From: Mactromeris polynyma
Lineage: Eukaryota > Mollusca > Bivalvia > Venerida > Mactridae
Assembly: GCA_032209605.1 (NCBI GenBank)
Contig: JASFXZ010000009.1
Span: 19,765,553 to 19,829,552, forward strand
DNA length: 64,000 nt
Reading direction: 5' to 3'
The notes under the pieces were generated by a model. The model searched no databases. It had not been told where the DNA came from and saw only the letters and a list, made by a program, of their open reading frames with translations. Made by a program: the position numbers and the translations under genes. Each line of letters begins with the position of its first letter. Within the stretch, counting starts at the first letter, position 1. Positions 1-10,689 of the stretch are shown here, piece by piece.

Positions 1-867
1 GGATGAGTATTGTTCCATCAGCCAATAGTTATAACGCTAGTGTAGTTGAAATACAAAAATAACATAAGTTCTAGGGTCTTTTTGAAACACCTGATGTACA
101 GGAATGATGAAAGATGGATTAAGTTGTTGCAAGGAATACCTAATACACAAGACAAAGCCGCTTAAACACAGACACCCGGGAAAACTACAGTCTACAAAAC
201 ATAGGGCACTGAGGAGGTGCAAGGGTAACAGGTTGCAAAGAATGGTCTTGTCCAACCATGAAAGCAACAAAAGAGAATTTCTGGGGAAAACAAGAGGGAA
301 ACAGTTTAAATGATGGAATACATCATAAAGCAAGTCCAGAAACTCAGTAAAAATAGGCCGAAAGGGGGAGGGAAGAGAAAAATCATAAACCATCTGATTT
401 TGTAAATTTTACATTTATTATTTTTTATGGTTATACTTGTGTTAACTATCAATATGCTGTTGATTCCTCTAAGACCACTAAGACCCTGTCAAACATTTTC
501 TTTGAGTAGGGGCCATTTTCATGGGTAGGTAGAGGTATGCCAAGGTAACATATTTTTTTTAATTATGGCCTCAAATGTTTCAAAGCAGAATCTATGATAT
601 GTAAAACATTCACAGAATGCTCCAACTTTAGCTACCAGATACATAAACAAATATTTCATTGCTAAGATAAAGTTTCCAAAATATTTTGAAGATAAAATGT
701 CTAAAATATCTTGATCTATTTTATTTCCTATGTCTGCTACGTGGTTTGATCTATTTTATTTCCTATGTCTGCTTCATGGTTTCATTTTGATAGTTTGATT
801 CATATTACGTCAATGATTTAAACAACCTATAATTATAATCCCATTCCAAACTCTAAATCAAACAACA
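1..867. other. Non-coding stretch, no gene recognised
   Basis: AT-rich sequence with no convincing exon. A 118-codon open frame on the minus strand (37-393) has a hydrophobic, cysteine-rich translation matching no family I know. About 35 bp at 196-232 resembles 40551-40586, on the other side of the window, so part of this stretch is an unclassified dispersed repeat. A unit of about 35 bp is duplicated head to tail at about 719-786. Confidence 0.5.
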
Positions 868-1090
868 TAGGGGTCGAGGGTTCTAGTTCCCGACTCCTGA
901 TCAGATGGTCATATGTTACAACCTTCACAATCCCTGATATAGGTGCTGCAACTGTACAACTTCACAATCCCTAAATTGGGCGTGAGTACTGGTTGGTAGC
1001 CAGGAAGCAGACATCGGGAGTGATTAGTATAAATTGTTATAGCTTCTTTCACAATCGATATTAAATATAAATAAGTTTAAACTTAAACAT
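868..1090 (+). repeat. SINE-like repeat, tRNA-type B box and conserved tail
   Basis: The sequence around 876-893 resembles an RNA polymerase III B box (ggttctagttcc, against consensus GGTTCRANTCC). A tail follows with the words 'gtgagtactggttggtag' and 'ccaggaagcagacatcggga'. The same tail occurs in diverged form at 33985-34092 ('gtgaatactggttagtaacc'), which shows that it is dispersed. The A box is not clear, so the head is degenerate. I infer a tRNA-derived SINE; a fragment of a larger element is the alternative. Confidence 0.55.
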
Positions 1091-1734
1091 TATACAAAAG
1101 GTATAACACACAAAAAAAGATCGAAAATCTCTTATTTTCACTGTGATTCTTTGAGCAGTATAAAATCATCAAAGAATTATTTTGAAAAAGAAGTTTTTGA
1201 AGCTTTTTCCCAAAGGATCACATAATTCCCTCAATCATAATTCCACATGCTTAATTTAGTGGAATTTAAGGGACACGCAGTAATCATCCGACTATATTTC
1301 CCCGTCAGAAAACGGAGGTAGCCGATGAGTGATTGGATCAACAGTTATTGTTATTTCAAAATTTACTAAAACATCCCAGCCTCATAATTAAACCATGGCG
1401 CTAATGTAGTGTCAAGAGGATGATTTCTGCAGAAAAATCACATCTAAATTCAATATTTAAATACTTGTATAATGACAGAATATGAATATCTAATTACCTT
1501 AAATCAATAATTTGGGCAGAAATGACAAGTCCTAATCCTAATCAATTCAGTTTGTATAAGGAAATTGTATAAGGCATGCACAAAAAACAAACACATGATA
1601 AATTAAGTTCTGTTTTACATTGGAGGAACTAGGAAAGTGAGTTAAGAGTGCCAGTGATAATTCTACTGCAAACAGGCAATCGTCCTTAGAGGATTGATGG
1701 TTCAATTTCTCTCAAGTTATTGATTGGATATGGT

Positions 1735-1800
1735 TCCTGTATCAAGGTCCATGTGATCTTGACCTAGGTCACTGTGACCTTGACCTATGACCTATTAAAA
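1735..1800. promoter_or_regulatory. Cluster of TGACCT half-sites in repeat DNA
   Basis: The stretch contains several TGACCT/AGGTCA-type half-sites in a row, including 'tgaccttgacctatgacct'. Such sites resemble nuclear-receptor response elements (TCAAGGTCA is the ERR/SF-1 type). The same words recur in dispersed repeats at about 19062, 28780, 29090 and 49257, so this is most simply a piece of a repeat. Regulatory use is not shown. Confidence 0.25.
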
Positions 1801-1883
1801 CAATTAGGGATCATCTCCTAACCACACACAATCCTTTAGGCAGTTATGACAGCTGTAGGCCAAAGCATTCTACATTGAATTTA

Positions 1884-2551
1884 AGCCCCATTCTCACTGT
1901 CCTGGAATGGCGCCCCGGTAAGTCCCAGATGATGGTTCAGGAGAAACCTTGTTAAACCGAGAAGACAACCGCGGCGGCACCGTAGAAGTTCGGGATGATC
2001 CATAATGAACCCTGTTGTTCCGGCAGACCTTCCCGGATGTTTTAAAATGTTTAATACAACCGGAAGACACCAGGAGATATATCCAGAACTGGCTTGATCC
2101 TGGCATGTCCGGCACAATGTGGGTATACGCCGGTGCAGGGCTGGGTCTCTACCCTGGCTCTACCATGATAGTCAGTGGTAAACAGGGGGTGGTCCCGGTT
2201 TATATACTATCCGGTTACCACCGGGGTGCCACTGGGGCTTCACCGGCGCATGACCGGGGCTATTACGGGTTGGACCGGCGGCCACTGGGACACAACCTGG
2301 GTCACATCGGGGTATACTGGTATGGACAAGGAAACACACCGGTGCAACATCGTAAATGAACCGGGAACTAACCGGGGTAATCCGGGATCAAACGGGGACA
2401 TCCGGCTTCTCAACCAAGGGGCACTTCCGTGCGACGGGAATGTGAGAATGCAATTGATTTTTCAGCAAAAATGGCACGGATCATCCTGGTAACCCAGCTA
2501 TTTTTCACCGGGAGATACCGGGACCAGAACCGGGACAGTGAGAATGGGGCT
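1884..2551. mobile_element. PIF/Harbinger-type MITE, 668 bp, TTA target duplications
   Basis: The left end reads AGCCCCATTCTCACTGTCC and the right end is its inverse, with one mismatch over the first stretch. Each end is flanked outward by TTA (1881-1883 and 2552-2554), the 3-bp duplication typical of PIF/Harbinger elements. The interior is much richer in G+C than its surroundings. It consists largely of degenerate repeats of words such as accgggg and ccggggta in both orientations. Open frames at 2015-2359 and 2175-2492 follow this repetition and show no protein domain. The element is non-autonomous. Confidence 0.8.
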
Positions 2552-2554
2552 TTA

Positions 2555-3223
2555 TTGATCAGAAATGGTTTATTTTATAATTGCACCAAAATTTGCAACA
2601 TATTATCAGAAAGCCTTAAAACTAAAGGCTAACTTATTCGAAATAAAAATAAATATTATCATTAATGCTATACACATATCCTGCGTTGACTGCATACTTG
2701 AAAAAACGGTCACCAGGACCGCCTCTTATCAAACAGTTTAACATGGAATCCTCCTGCACAGTGGCTAAGTAGTGAAGCAATCACCACAGTAGGTTATAGG
2801 TTTAAGCCCAGAAACAAAATATCAAAGTTTTATTAAATGGTACATGCAGTTCTCTTGCCTCTGCAGAGCAGTACTAAGACTAGCAGGCCTGATGTCAGTT
2901 TATGTGACACGGTGTCGCTACCATGTTGCACATCCATGTTATGATATCACAGTGTGACAGCTCTATATCTGCTACATAAAACATAGTCTCCATATAACTG
3001 AAATAATGATGGTAGGATGAAATACCCAGCACACCTACACTATTCCTGGCATCTTAATACTTCTGTTTTCAATAAAAAAATATTCTTACACAGACATAAG
3101 CCCAAACATTGTTAGTTACATAGAGAATCAGACTGCTGCACACGACAGAATATATCTTGATTTCTTGACTTAAGTTTGATGTGAATCCTATGTATCACTC
3201 AACATACATGCATTAACCACACA
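2555..3223. other. Non-coding stretch
   Basis: AT-rich sequence with stops in all frames. I see no gene, RNA or element ends here. Confidence 0.4.
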
Positions 3224-3504
3224 CACGTGATGTAGATGACTGAAAGGAACAAATTCAGCACGTGATGTAGATGACTGAAAGGAACAAATTCAGCACGTGA
3301 TGTAGATGACTGAAAGGAACAAATTCAGCACGTGATGTAGATGACTGAAAGGAACAAATTCAGCACGTGATGTAGATGACTGAAAGGAACAAATTCAGCA
3401 CGTGATGTAGATGACTGAAAGGAACAAATTCAGCACGTGATGTAGATGACTGAAAAGAACAAATTCAGCACGTGATGTAGATGACTGAAAGGAACAAATT
3501 CAGC
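3224..3504. repeat. 35-bp minisatellite, 8 copies
   Basis: Eight nearly identical head-to-tail copies of a 35-bp unit beginning 'cacgtgatgtagatgactga' and ending 'caaattcagc'. Only one substitution is visible (aaaagaac for aaaggaac in the seventh copy). Such uniformity indicates recent expansion or homogenisation. There are no variable spacers, so it is not a CRISPR array. Confidence 0.95.
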
Positions 3505-4414
3505 TAGGTTGGTCAGCTCCGACAGCCTATCTGGAGGTCGTAGTTTTGAACCCCGCTAAGCTATGAGAACTATTTCTTTATGACAATTTGACAGAAGATA
3601 CTCCAGCTTAAGTTATTTGTCCTTCACCTCTAACTCATGCATGCTTCTGGCGGAAGAACAGATTAGTATAGGCTAGTTAAAGAACCGTCGTTGATTTGTA
3701 ATTTAAATACCGTCAAACAACTTCATAGAACAGCAACAGTCTGACTGAAAAGGGGAGAATCCAAATACTCTTTCTAGCATGAACAGATCAGGGCAGAATT
3801 TGCCTGTAGTGGACTGATACAAACTAAATGCAATCAGATTAATGTCAAAATGGTAACCAATATTTTTTTTTAAAAAGCCACAGCAAATTTTCGATTTGTA
3901 TTCAACACTTTTTCTCCTCCATTATCGAAGTTCAGCTGTCTTGCTTTTTTGTGTTAATTCCATATCTCCACCTTCAAGGTACACAAAAAGCAGAGCATAA
4001 ATGGTTCGGTGGAACAAATAAGAGTACATGAGATCAGGTAATGTACCCGTTACAATAGCTGAGCACCAGACCCAAGATATAACACCTAATGTTGACAGCA
4101 CCTGCTCCTTTGTGGCAAGTATTGGTAGCAGCAATGTCTACACATTGTTGCATACCATATTTTGATAATTGGTTAATAAATCAAATTCATATGACAGTCA
4201 TTTGAATTTCAACTATTAATAGTTTCATCCTATCCAAATCTTTGAGGGGTAATATTATATTTACACTATAAATAGCTATTAAATGTCAACAATTGTCAAT
4301 GACTTTTATTATAACAAGCAGAATTATAATCTCTGTGCACAAATTAACTCTTTTTACCTTGACGCAACAGTGATAAGTGACACAGTATTTGGTATACATG
4401 GATTTTCTTTCTTA
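3505..4414. other. Non-coding stretch between minisatellite and mariner
   Basis: The sequence just after the array (about 3504-3560, 'gttggtcagctccgacagcc') has a weak tRNA-SINE flavour but no complete boxes. A 70-codon minus-strand open frame at 3922-4134 shows no family features. No gene is called. Confidence 0.35.
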
Positions 4415-4416
4415 TA

Positions 4417-5388
4417 CGAGGGTCATGCAAAAAGTTCTGTCATTGGGTTCGGATTTCTTAGGTGCTACGTTTTATCAAAATTATTTTTATTACAAACCTT
4501 CAAAGTATTCCCCCTTTACCGAAACACATTTTTGTAAACTTTTAATCCAATCGCGAAAAGCAGATAAATAGTCTTCTTTTGGTATCTGTTGGAGACACTG
4601 ATGAATGGCGCTGCCAAGAGAACTTCTGGACTTATATTTATTTCCAGAAAGCATTTTCTTAAGCCTTGGAAATAACAAAAAGTCACAGGGACTCAGGTCA
4701 GGTGAATAAGGCGGATGGTTTACAACTTCCACCTTTTCAGAAGCCAAAAAAGACTTAACAACCTCGCACTTGTGAGAGGAGGCGTTGTCGTGTATAAAAT
4801 GGACTCCTGACCATCCTTTGCTTGGACGTTTCTTATTGCAAAACTCTTTCACTTTCTTCAGTACAGAGTTATTGTAGAATCGTCCAGTGACTGTATGACC
4901 AGATGGACAAGGCTATATCTTTCACCGACAATCGCGCATCCTGTTCGACCACAACTTTTACAGCAGCGATGTTTGCCTTGGTAACAGAGGTTTTAGGCCT
5001 ACCAGAACGGGTATCATCTTCGACAGATAATTTCCTAGCTTTAAAAGCTTTAACCCACCTAACAACTGTGCGCATTGAAATGGCATGAGGTCCATATATA
5101 CCACACAATTCATCAAATATCTATATCAAGCCTAATGCGGCATTTAATATAGCTACGAATTTCAGTCTTTTCGTCCATTTTACTATGTCAAAAGTAAATT
5201 GGTCAGTGTATATGACTGCATGTATTTCAATTTGAAATAACTCGGTCATTTGAAAAGCAATTTGCACAAAATAAACGGATATCATTAGCTATTGGACACA
5301 CCATTCAAGTACAATGAAGCGTTTTAAAAAATACTTGGGATAAAACTACGGAAGCCCGTAAGTGACAGAACTTTTTGCATGACCCTCG
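4417..5388 (-). mobile_element. Mariner element with intact ends, internally deleted
   Basis: Near-perfect inverted ends of about 27 bp (cgagggtcatgcaaaaagtt at the left, its complement at the right) are flanked by TA at 4415-4416 and 5389-5390, as expected for Tc1/mariner insertion. The length of 972 bp is short against about 1.3 kb for a full mariner. The minus strand carries the two ends of a transposase gene, so the shortening comes from an internal deletion. The ends look competent for mobilisation in trans, but the copy cannot supply transposase. Confidence 0.93.
4490..5178 (-). pseudogene. Mariner transposase pseudogene (DD34D type), deleted and frameshifted
   Basis: The gene starts at an ATG on the minus strand (5178-5176). 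The N-terminal part carries a paired-type helix-turn-helix region, with RTVVRWVKAFK and SGRPKTSVTKANI as recognisable segments. A frameshift lies near 5120. The C-terminal part (4852 down to 4490) has HDNASSH, which carries the second catalytic Asp, and YSPDLSPCDFLLFP, which carries the third. The central block with the first catalytic Asp is missing. The junction lies near 4880-4905, where the N-terminal frame runs into 'SYSHWTILQ' and stops while the C-terminal frame continues in a different phase. About 190 of the usual 340-350 codons remain. It is catalytically dead. Confidence 0.9.
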
Positions 5389-5390
5389 TA

Positions 5391-6081
5391 AAAACACAGG
5401 TCCAATTAGCATACAGGACATCAGTCTGATAGGAGGGTTTTGTCATTATTATGAACAGTGGTGCCAATCGCTTAATTCTATGGTTGAGCACATCCATTTA
5501 ACCATAAATATATAGTATGTACTATTTTCGTATTTGTATCCCAATTTCACTTCTTCTGGTTATCAGTTTGATACGTAATATCAGCAAACCAGTCGGGACT
5601 GAACTAAAACATACCCATAACAAAAATTAACGATGTTCACTTTGAAGATCGAGAGCCACCTGCGTATATCGGGAGAGTTCAAATGTATGCAGATATTAGT
5701 AAAAGATAATTTGTTGTATCAGAATTTTGTTCAATAGAACAATTAAGATTTCCCATTTGGTCTTCAATTAATATTTGATAGACATGTGAATAAAATGTGT
5801 CACCAGTCGAACCCATCAACACAAAAAGGATATCAAATGGTCAATGAAATGTGTGATATATTGTTCTTCCTATCTATGGTGAAAAAAGAATGATACTGTA
5901 CAGACCATAAATCATAATTGAGTGTTCAAAACTATCTCCGCTCATGTGATCTACTGCTAGATAAAATGAAATATGAAGGGACTTCGCTGGGACTTAAGAA
6001 TAGTCTTATGTTCGAGCTATCTACTGTGTTCAAGCCAAAAATGTGAGAAGTTTCGAAGACTGCATATATATGGAACCACGT
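5391..6081. other. Non-coding stretch
   Basis: AT-rich sequence with frequent stops in all frames. No gene, RNA or clear element boundary is visible. Confidence 0.4.
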
Positions 6082-6485
6082 CCCGCCCTCTGGTGGCCAT
6101 GTTTTTGGATATAACTTAAAGATTAATACAATCTTGTAAGAGATCTCCCCCGGGGACCACTAGAAAATGCTACACACCAAATATCAATGCTGTAGGCCTT
6201 AAATATTGTTCTGGACAAGAAGATTTTCAAAGTTTACACTTTTAAAATCTATGGGTAGCTACTGTTCCCTACTTGTGCAGCAGATCGGAACAATTTATAC
6301 AACTTAAAGAGATCCACCTAAGGATGATTCCTGTGAAGTTTGAACAAAATCCATTCAGCAGTTAAGGAGCAGATGTAGTTCAAAGAAAATGTTGACAGAT
6401 ATATGCAATGCTAGGCACAACATATGACAGACAGCCAATGATCCTAATAGTTCATCATGCACCTTGTGATCAGGTGAACTTAAAA
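6082..6485 (-). repeat. Fragment of a common bivalve dispersed repeat
   Basis: The stretch ends in 'gatcctaatagttcatcatg' then 'caccttgtgatcaggtgaac'. This matches the outer end of the repeat whose other end is 'caagagggccatgatgg' (seen at 22547). The interior includes 'ctactgttccctacttgtgc' and 'gtgaagtttgaacaaaatcc', phrases I associate with molluscan dispersed repeats. Orientation is relative to the copy at 22547 and is uncertain. No open frame is conserved. Confidence 0.5.
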
Positions 6486-7082
6486 AGCAATAGCATGGTG
6501 TGAACTTTCAACACCATCAATTAATATAAAACTAAACCCTATTGATTACATCTAACCAATTACATAAAATACATCACAATACAAATTTACAATATCAAAT
6601 TCTCCGCGCATGTGCCGGAAACAAAATTTTAGTATATGCCTCAGATTCAAAAAAAAGTAGGCAGCAAGTAAAAAAGTAGAGAAAAGTAGGAAAAGTTGGG
6701 CCCTGTGACTGGAACGCCAGTGTTTCTCAGAAACTGAGATAAATGCAATAGTTAGCATTCTCCGGATGCAGACACTGATGCAGATACTGATCACACTTTT
6801 ACAACAGCTCTTCAATTTTTTAAAAACAGACGAGCCATAAAATATGCAAAACTATAACTGATGAATCATGGCAGTTCTAACAATAAACTCCAATAAATAT
6901 TGCATAATATTTTATACTTCAGTAACATTCAATGCAACTGAAACATTCCAACTCGTTGATCATTAAGGACTCAAAGAACGCTATTGTTTCTATTATCAAA
7001 AAACAACAATATGCCTGAAAATAATACAAAGGTACAAAACAACTCAATGCATGACTCTGAATTAATATTCATATTTTAAAGT
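6486..7082. other. Non-coding stretch
   Basis: Only short open frames (for example 6552-6815 minus, 87 codons, no domain) are present. Nothing is supportable as a gene. Confidence 0.35.
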
Positions 7083-7405
7083 TTCATAGCAACGAAATAT
7101 TGATACTTAGGTCTGTCATTGATTCTAATTTTGACATATTGACAATATTGATATATCCAAAGGCAAATATTGACGACAGATTGAATATTTTGAAATTCCT
7201 TAAACTTACTATTAACTACTACATTTCTGTATGTTTACGACTTTGTGTATGCCCTAATTAATTGTTTGACTTGTATTTTAATGAAAATGAGATACCATTT
7301 ACGTAATTTATCCATATTTTTAACTCCACAGTATATTATATTGCCAACATTTAGAAAGCAGTCTATCTTCTAGCCCACTATTTAACCAGTAGCCGACTAC
7401 TAAGC
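7083..7405 (+). repeat. Dispersed repeat, second copy at 49860-50190
   Basis: This segment and 49860-50190 share, in the same order and orientation, 'tgacatattgacaatattga'-like sequence, 'gtgtatgccctaattaatt', 'agataccatttacgtaattt', 'catatttttaactccacagt' and 'tagccgactact'. The two copies are clearly diverged. No coding frame and no terminal repeats are evident, so the class is unknown. Confidence 0.7.
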
Positions 7406-7549
7406 TATGTCATAAATTGTCAGACACTCACAAGAACAAAGAATTATCCATCGCCAAACTTGCGATGACCTGCAGTTTTTGCACCATGCCCAGCCATATT
7501 TACTACAACTGTCTCATAACACATTTCATGTAGCCCCTCATGAAACAGA

Positions 7550-7956
7550 AAGTCTGAAGTTTGTCTGAATCAAGCTGAATTTTTGCTGAATGACTGCTGA
7601 ATTCAGTCTGATGGCAAAATCTGGGACTGAATTTGAATGTTGTCTGAATAAAAGCTGAACAGTGCTGAACATTTAGATTTGAGTTCAGTTGTAATTCAGC
7701 TCCACGGAATATGTCTGAACAAACACTGAACACAAGCTGACATATTCAGACCCAAACATTCAGCCAGTTTCAAAGTGTATATGTATTGCTGAATTCATAC
7801 TGACCTGATTCAGATTTTTTCAGCCTTGTTTTTAAATCATTCTTACATTGAAAGTTGCCTTAGTTTCTGACATATTCAGATTTTTTATCCATATGGTCAG
7901 TAACACTGAAAATTTCTGCAACAATGGTCTCACCGTCTGAACAATTCAGACTTTAA
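7550..7956. repeat. CTGAA/TTCAG-rich block, probable MITE
   Basis: In about 400 bp the words CTGAA and TTCAG occur more than twenty times. CTGAA dominates the left part and TTCAG the right part, so the block is quasi-palindromic in word content. The outer ends are aaagtctgaa at the left and ttcagacttt at the right, exact inverses of 10 bp. A target duplication is not clear. A related word pair, 'ctgaacaattcag', recurs at about 8369. I infer a non-autonomous DNA element with dense subterminal repeats. Confidence 0.5.
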
Positions 7957-9060
7957 CAATAACAATAAAAAACATGGCCATCCCCTGCCAAAGGGAATAC
8001 TCAATCAATGCGAAGATGCACAAATTTATGTAAAAGGTAATCATGATAATAAAGGGTGATAAATCAGCACGGAAAACAGAAATTATGGTTCGTTTTACTG
8101 TGCACTTACTCAATACATGTATTCTCAAAGTAATTGGGGAGATATTTATAAAAAATAGCAAGGCATGTCTACGGTTCTTGGGCACTGCACTTTCCTTAAT
8201 GTCCCCTTATCATTTTATGAGGCTCTTTAATACTTTAAGACTAGGTATTCAATAAAGGGAGATAATTCAGAACAGGCAATATTTGAAGTTTGAATGATGT
8301 TCCCAAAGACCTAAGTGTTCCTGACCATGAAGGGATGGACAATATAAAGACTTGAATATATAATATCTGAACAATTCAGATTTTCAAAAAAATAACAATT
8401 AACTATCATTGGAAAGTCTGAAAATTTAAAATAAAAACATTTTTTAAGAGTTATTTGTACCTTTGTATGTAAATGATTCTAGTTATCATTATTTCATCAT
8501 CTTTTAACGGCAACATTTTTTTTTCCCCGATACATACTAAATATGCTGAAATTTTTATATTAATATTCAAGAATGATCCGAATAATATCTCCATTTGACA
8601 AAAATCCCCGTAAAAACGTGTCTGTAGAACGTCGATGAAGTGCATGCCGTCCGCTATTCGGTCGCGACCGGTATTACTTGACTTTATTATAAACCTACCG
8701 GATGTTGATAGTGTAAAGAAGCGGGAGCATCGTCAGATGATCAGCTGTTCTAAAGTTGACGATCACACACAAATAACAGCTTCCACGGAACAAATAAAAG
8801 TTACCAATGGTACAGGTAAATGTGACTGTATGCAGTTTGAACACTGTCATATTTAACATTGGTAGCAGCGGTGAATTTCATCCCGTTATATCGCCGAAGT
8901 ATACGCAGCTCAACCGTCCATTTTTCAAATGAATCACTCAGCCTCATGCTAGCTCGAAAACTGTAAAATCGGGTGCTGTGGTTGTTGACTGTTATCGTAA
9001 TTAATTCCATACTATTGAATAGTGTTAATAAGAGCTCATACAATACATGGTTTAACAAAT
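7957..9060. other. Non-coding stretch before the Tc1-like gene
   Basis: Short open frames only (at most 85 codons), none with a domain. A 10-bp palindrome (ggtcgcgacc) lies near 8662. No left terminal repeat for the Tc1-like gene at 9081 could be recognised here. Confidence 0.35.
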
Positions 9061-9080
9061 TACGATAAAGTACAGTTTTA

Positions 9081-9986
9081 ATGCGGCGCCGAAATACTGT
9101 AGACGCCTTGTGGAGACAGTACCAACAGTTTGGGGCAACCAGAGACTGGCCTCGATCAAGACGTCCACGCGTAACGTCTATTCGCCAGGTGGTTCATCTC
9201 CGTGACCGACTCAGAACTGCTTCTTTGATGGCTAGAAGTATTCCTGGCCTTAGAAGAATCAGTCCCCGAACGGTACGTAATCGATTGCGTGAACGAGGCA
9301 TACGTCCACGACGTCCTGCCATACGTCCTGTTCTGCAGCAACGTCATCGTGTAGCACGTTTTGCCTGGTGTAGAAGACACATTCACTTCACGCAACAGGA
9401 CTGGGCACGTATTCTTTTAACGGATGAGTCCAGGTTCCATCTCGACAGCAGCGACGGCCGTTCTAGAGTGTACCGTCGTGTTGGTGAACGTTTCCATGAC
9501 AGTTGTGTGATTGAACGACGTCCATTCGGCGGAGGTAGTGTCATGGTGTGGGGTGGCATCTCATCCTGTGGTAGAACAGCACTTGTGGTTGTAGATGGCA
9601 CACTTACAGGCATCAGATATCGTGACGAAATCATACGGCCTCACGTCCTTCCATTCGTGCAGCAACGTAACGCCACGCTGCAACAGGATAACGCTCGCCC
9701 GCACGTCGCGCGGGTCATCACCGACTTTTTGACCCAGAACAATGTGAATGTGCTGCCCTGGCCTGCAATATCACCGGATTTGTCGCCTATAGAACACGTG
9801 TGGGATGAGATGCAGCGACGGTTAAATGGCCTCCAAAATCAGTCGTTGACGTTACCTGACCTATCACGTGCGCTTGTCAGAATCTGGAATGGTATTCCCC
9901 AGGCATTTTTCAGAACACTTGTCACATCAATGCGGCGTCGTTGTCAAGCATGCATCGATTCCAATGGTGGACATACACGGTATTGA
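9081..9986 (+). CDS. Tc1-like DDE transposase, 5'-truncated
   Basis: The 301-residue protein is the catalytic part of a Tc1-family transposase, which cuts and pastes its element at TA sites. An RRRNTVDALWRQYQ segment and a PRSRRPRVTS linker at residues 1-32 are the tail of the helix-turn-helix region. The catalytic Asp 115 lies in TDESRF, Asp 203 in QQDNARPH and Glu 238 in SPIEHVW. With 34 residues between the last two, this is the DD34E signature. GRPR-like and GGxxMVWGGI (about 151-160) blocks are also present. Family members usually have about 340 residues, so roughly 40 N-terminal residues, including the first DNA-binding helix, are missing. The in-frame sequence upstream has a stop. The gene has no internal stop or frameshift and is richer in G+C than its surroundings, so the insertion is fairly young. 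Confidence 0.88.
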   Translation: MRRRNTVDALWRQYQQFGATRDWPRSRRPRVTSIRQVVHLRDRLRTASLMARSIPGLRRISPRTVRNRLRERGIRPRRPAIRPVLQQRHRVARFAWCRRHIHFTQQDWARILLTDESRFHLDSSDGRSRVYRRVGERFHDSCVIERRPFGGGSVMVWGGISSCGRTALVVVDGTLTGIRYRDEIIRPHVLPFVQQRNATLQQDNARPHVARVITDFLTQNNVNVLPWPAISPDLSPIEHVWDEMQRRLNGLQNQSLTLPDLSRALVRIWNGIPQAFFRTLVTSMRRRCQACIDSNGGHTRY

Positions 9987-10595
9987 TGAGCTGAACTTTG
10001 TTTAGAGAACGTCTCTGAAAACTGATCTCTATCTAAGACGCAGCTGATTCAATAACCATATCAATTGAGCTGGTGTTAAATAAAGGTAAGATAAAACCCT
10101 GTTGAAATTTTTATTGCGATTCCTTACATACCTCCTAAGTTATAGCATATTATACACATGCACAGTTTCTTTTTTCCGCTAGTATATATTTCGTTGGTCA
10201 TCTACAGTTGTACATAAATGACTCATGCTTATTAATGTTCGCTCGAATATCATTAATTTAAAACATTGTATAGCATGTGTATTTATAAGCTATTCACTAG
10301 TAACGATATGGTTTCATGATTTTTAAAGTGGCGGATATCATCGCGCGGTAGATTTACAAGTACATTTATTGCTACACACTCACAGTATATGGAACAAAGT
10401 TGATATGGCTACTTCGAAAATGATAGGGGTTCAAATGAACATTTTAGCGACGACGCTATAGCCATCATTAAACACGTTTGATTTTACAACAAGGCAATTA
10501 GACGATAAAAAAAATAAAGAGACAGAAACGACAAACAACAAGTAATTGACAAGCACTGAGTAAGGGATAAAAAAAACATATTGTCCATAAAAAAT
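9987..10595. other. 3' flank of the Tc1-like element and unassigned sequence
   Basis: Sequence after the transposase stop continues into 'ttattgcgattccttac' near 10112, which could be the right terminal repeat of the element. I could not pair it with a left end, so the boundary is not assigned. The rest is AT-rich non-coding sequence. Confidence 0.3.
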
Positions 10596-10687
10596 GGGAT
10601 GCAGGAATGGGTCTCAAACTCACACCCTATCTATTGATCGAAGTTACTAGTCAGAAGCGCTGCCAACTGAGCTATCGCTACTGTCTA
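10596..10687 (-). repeat. tRNA-like sequence, probable SINE head or tRNA pseudogene
   Basis: On the minus strand an A box (tagctcagttggcag) and a B-box-like gagtttgagaccc are spaced as in a tRNA. The anticodon arm does not fold cleanly and there is a long extra segment before the B box. No acceptor stem pairs well. I infer a tRNA-derived SINE head or a decayed tRNA gene, not a working tRNA. Confidence 0.55.
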
Positions 10688-10689
10688 CT

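Noticed and set aside
37..393. 118-codon minus-strand frame
   Set aside because: No recognisable family, and part of the DNA is repeated at 40551-40586, so it is likely repeat sequence.
2015..2359. Gly/Pro-rich 114-codon frame
   Set aside because: It lies wholly inside the TTA-flanked MITE and reflects its GC-rich words.
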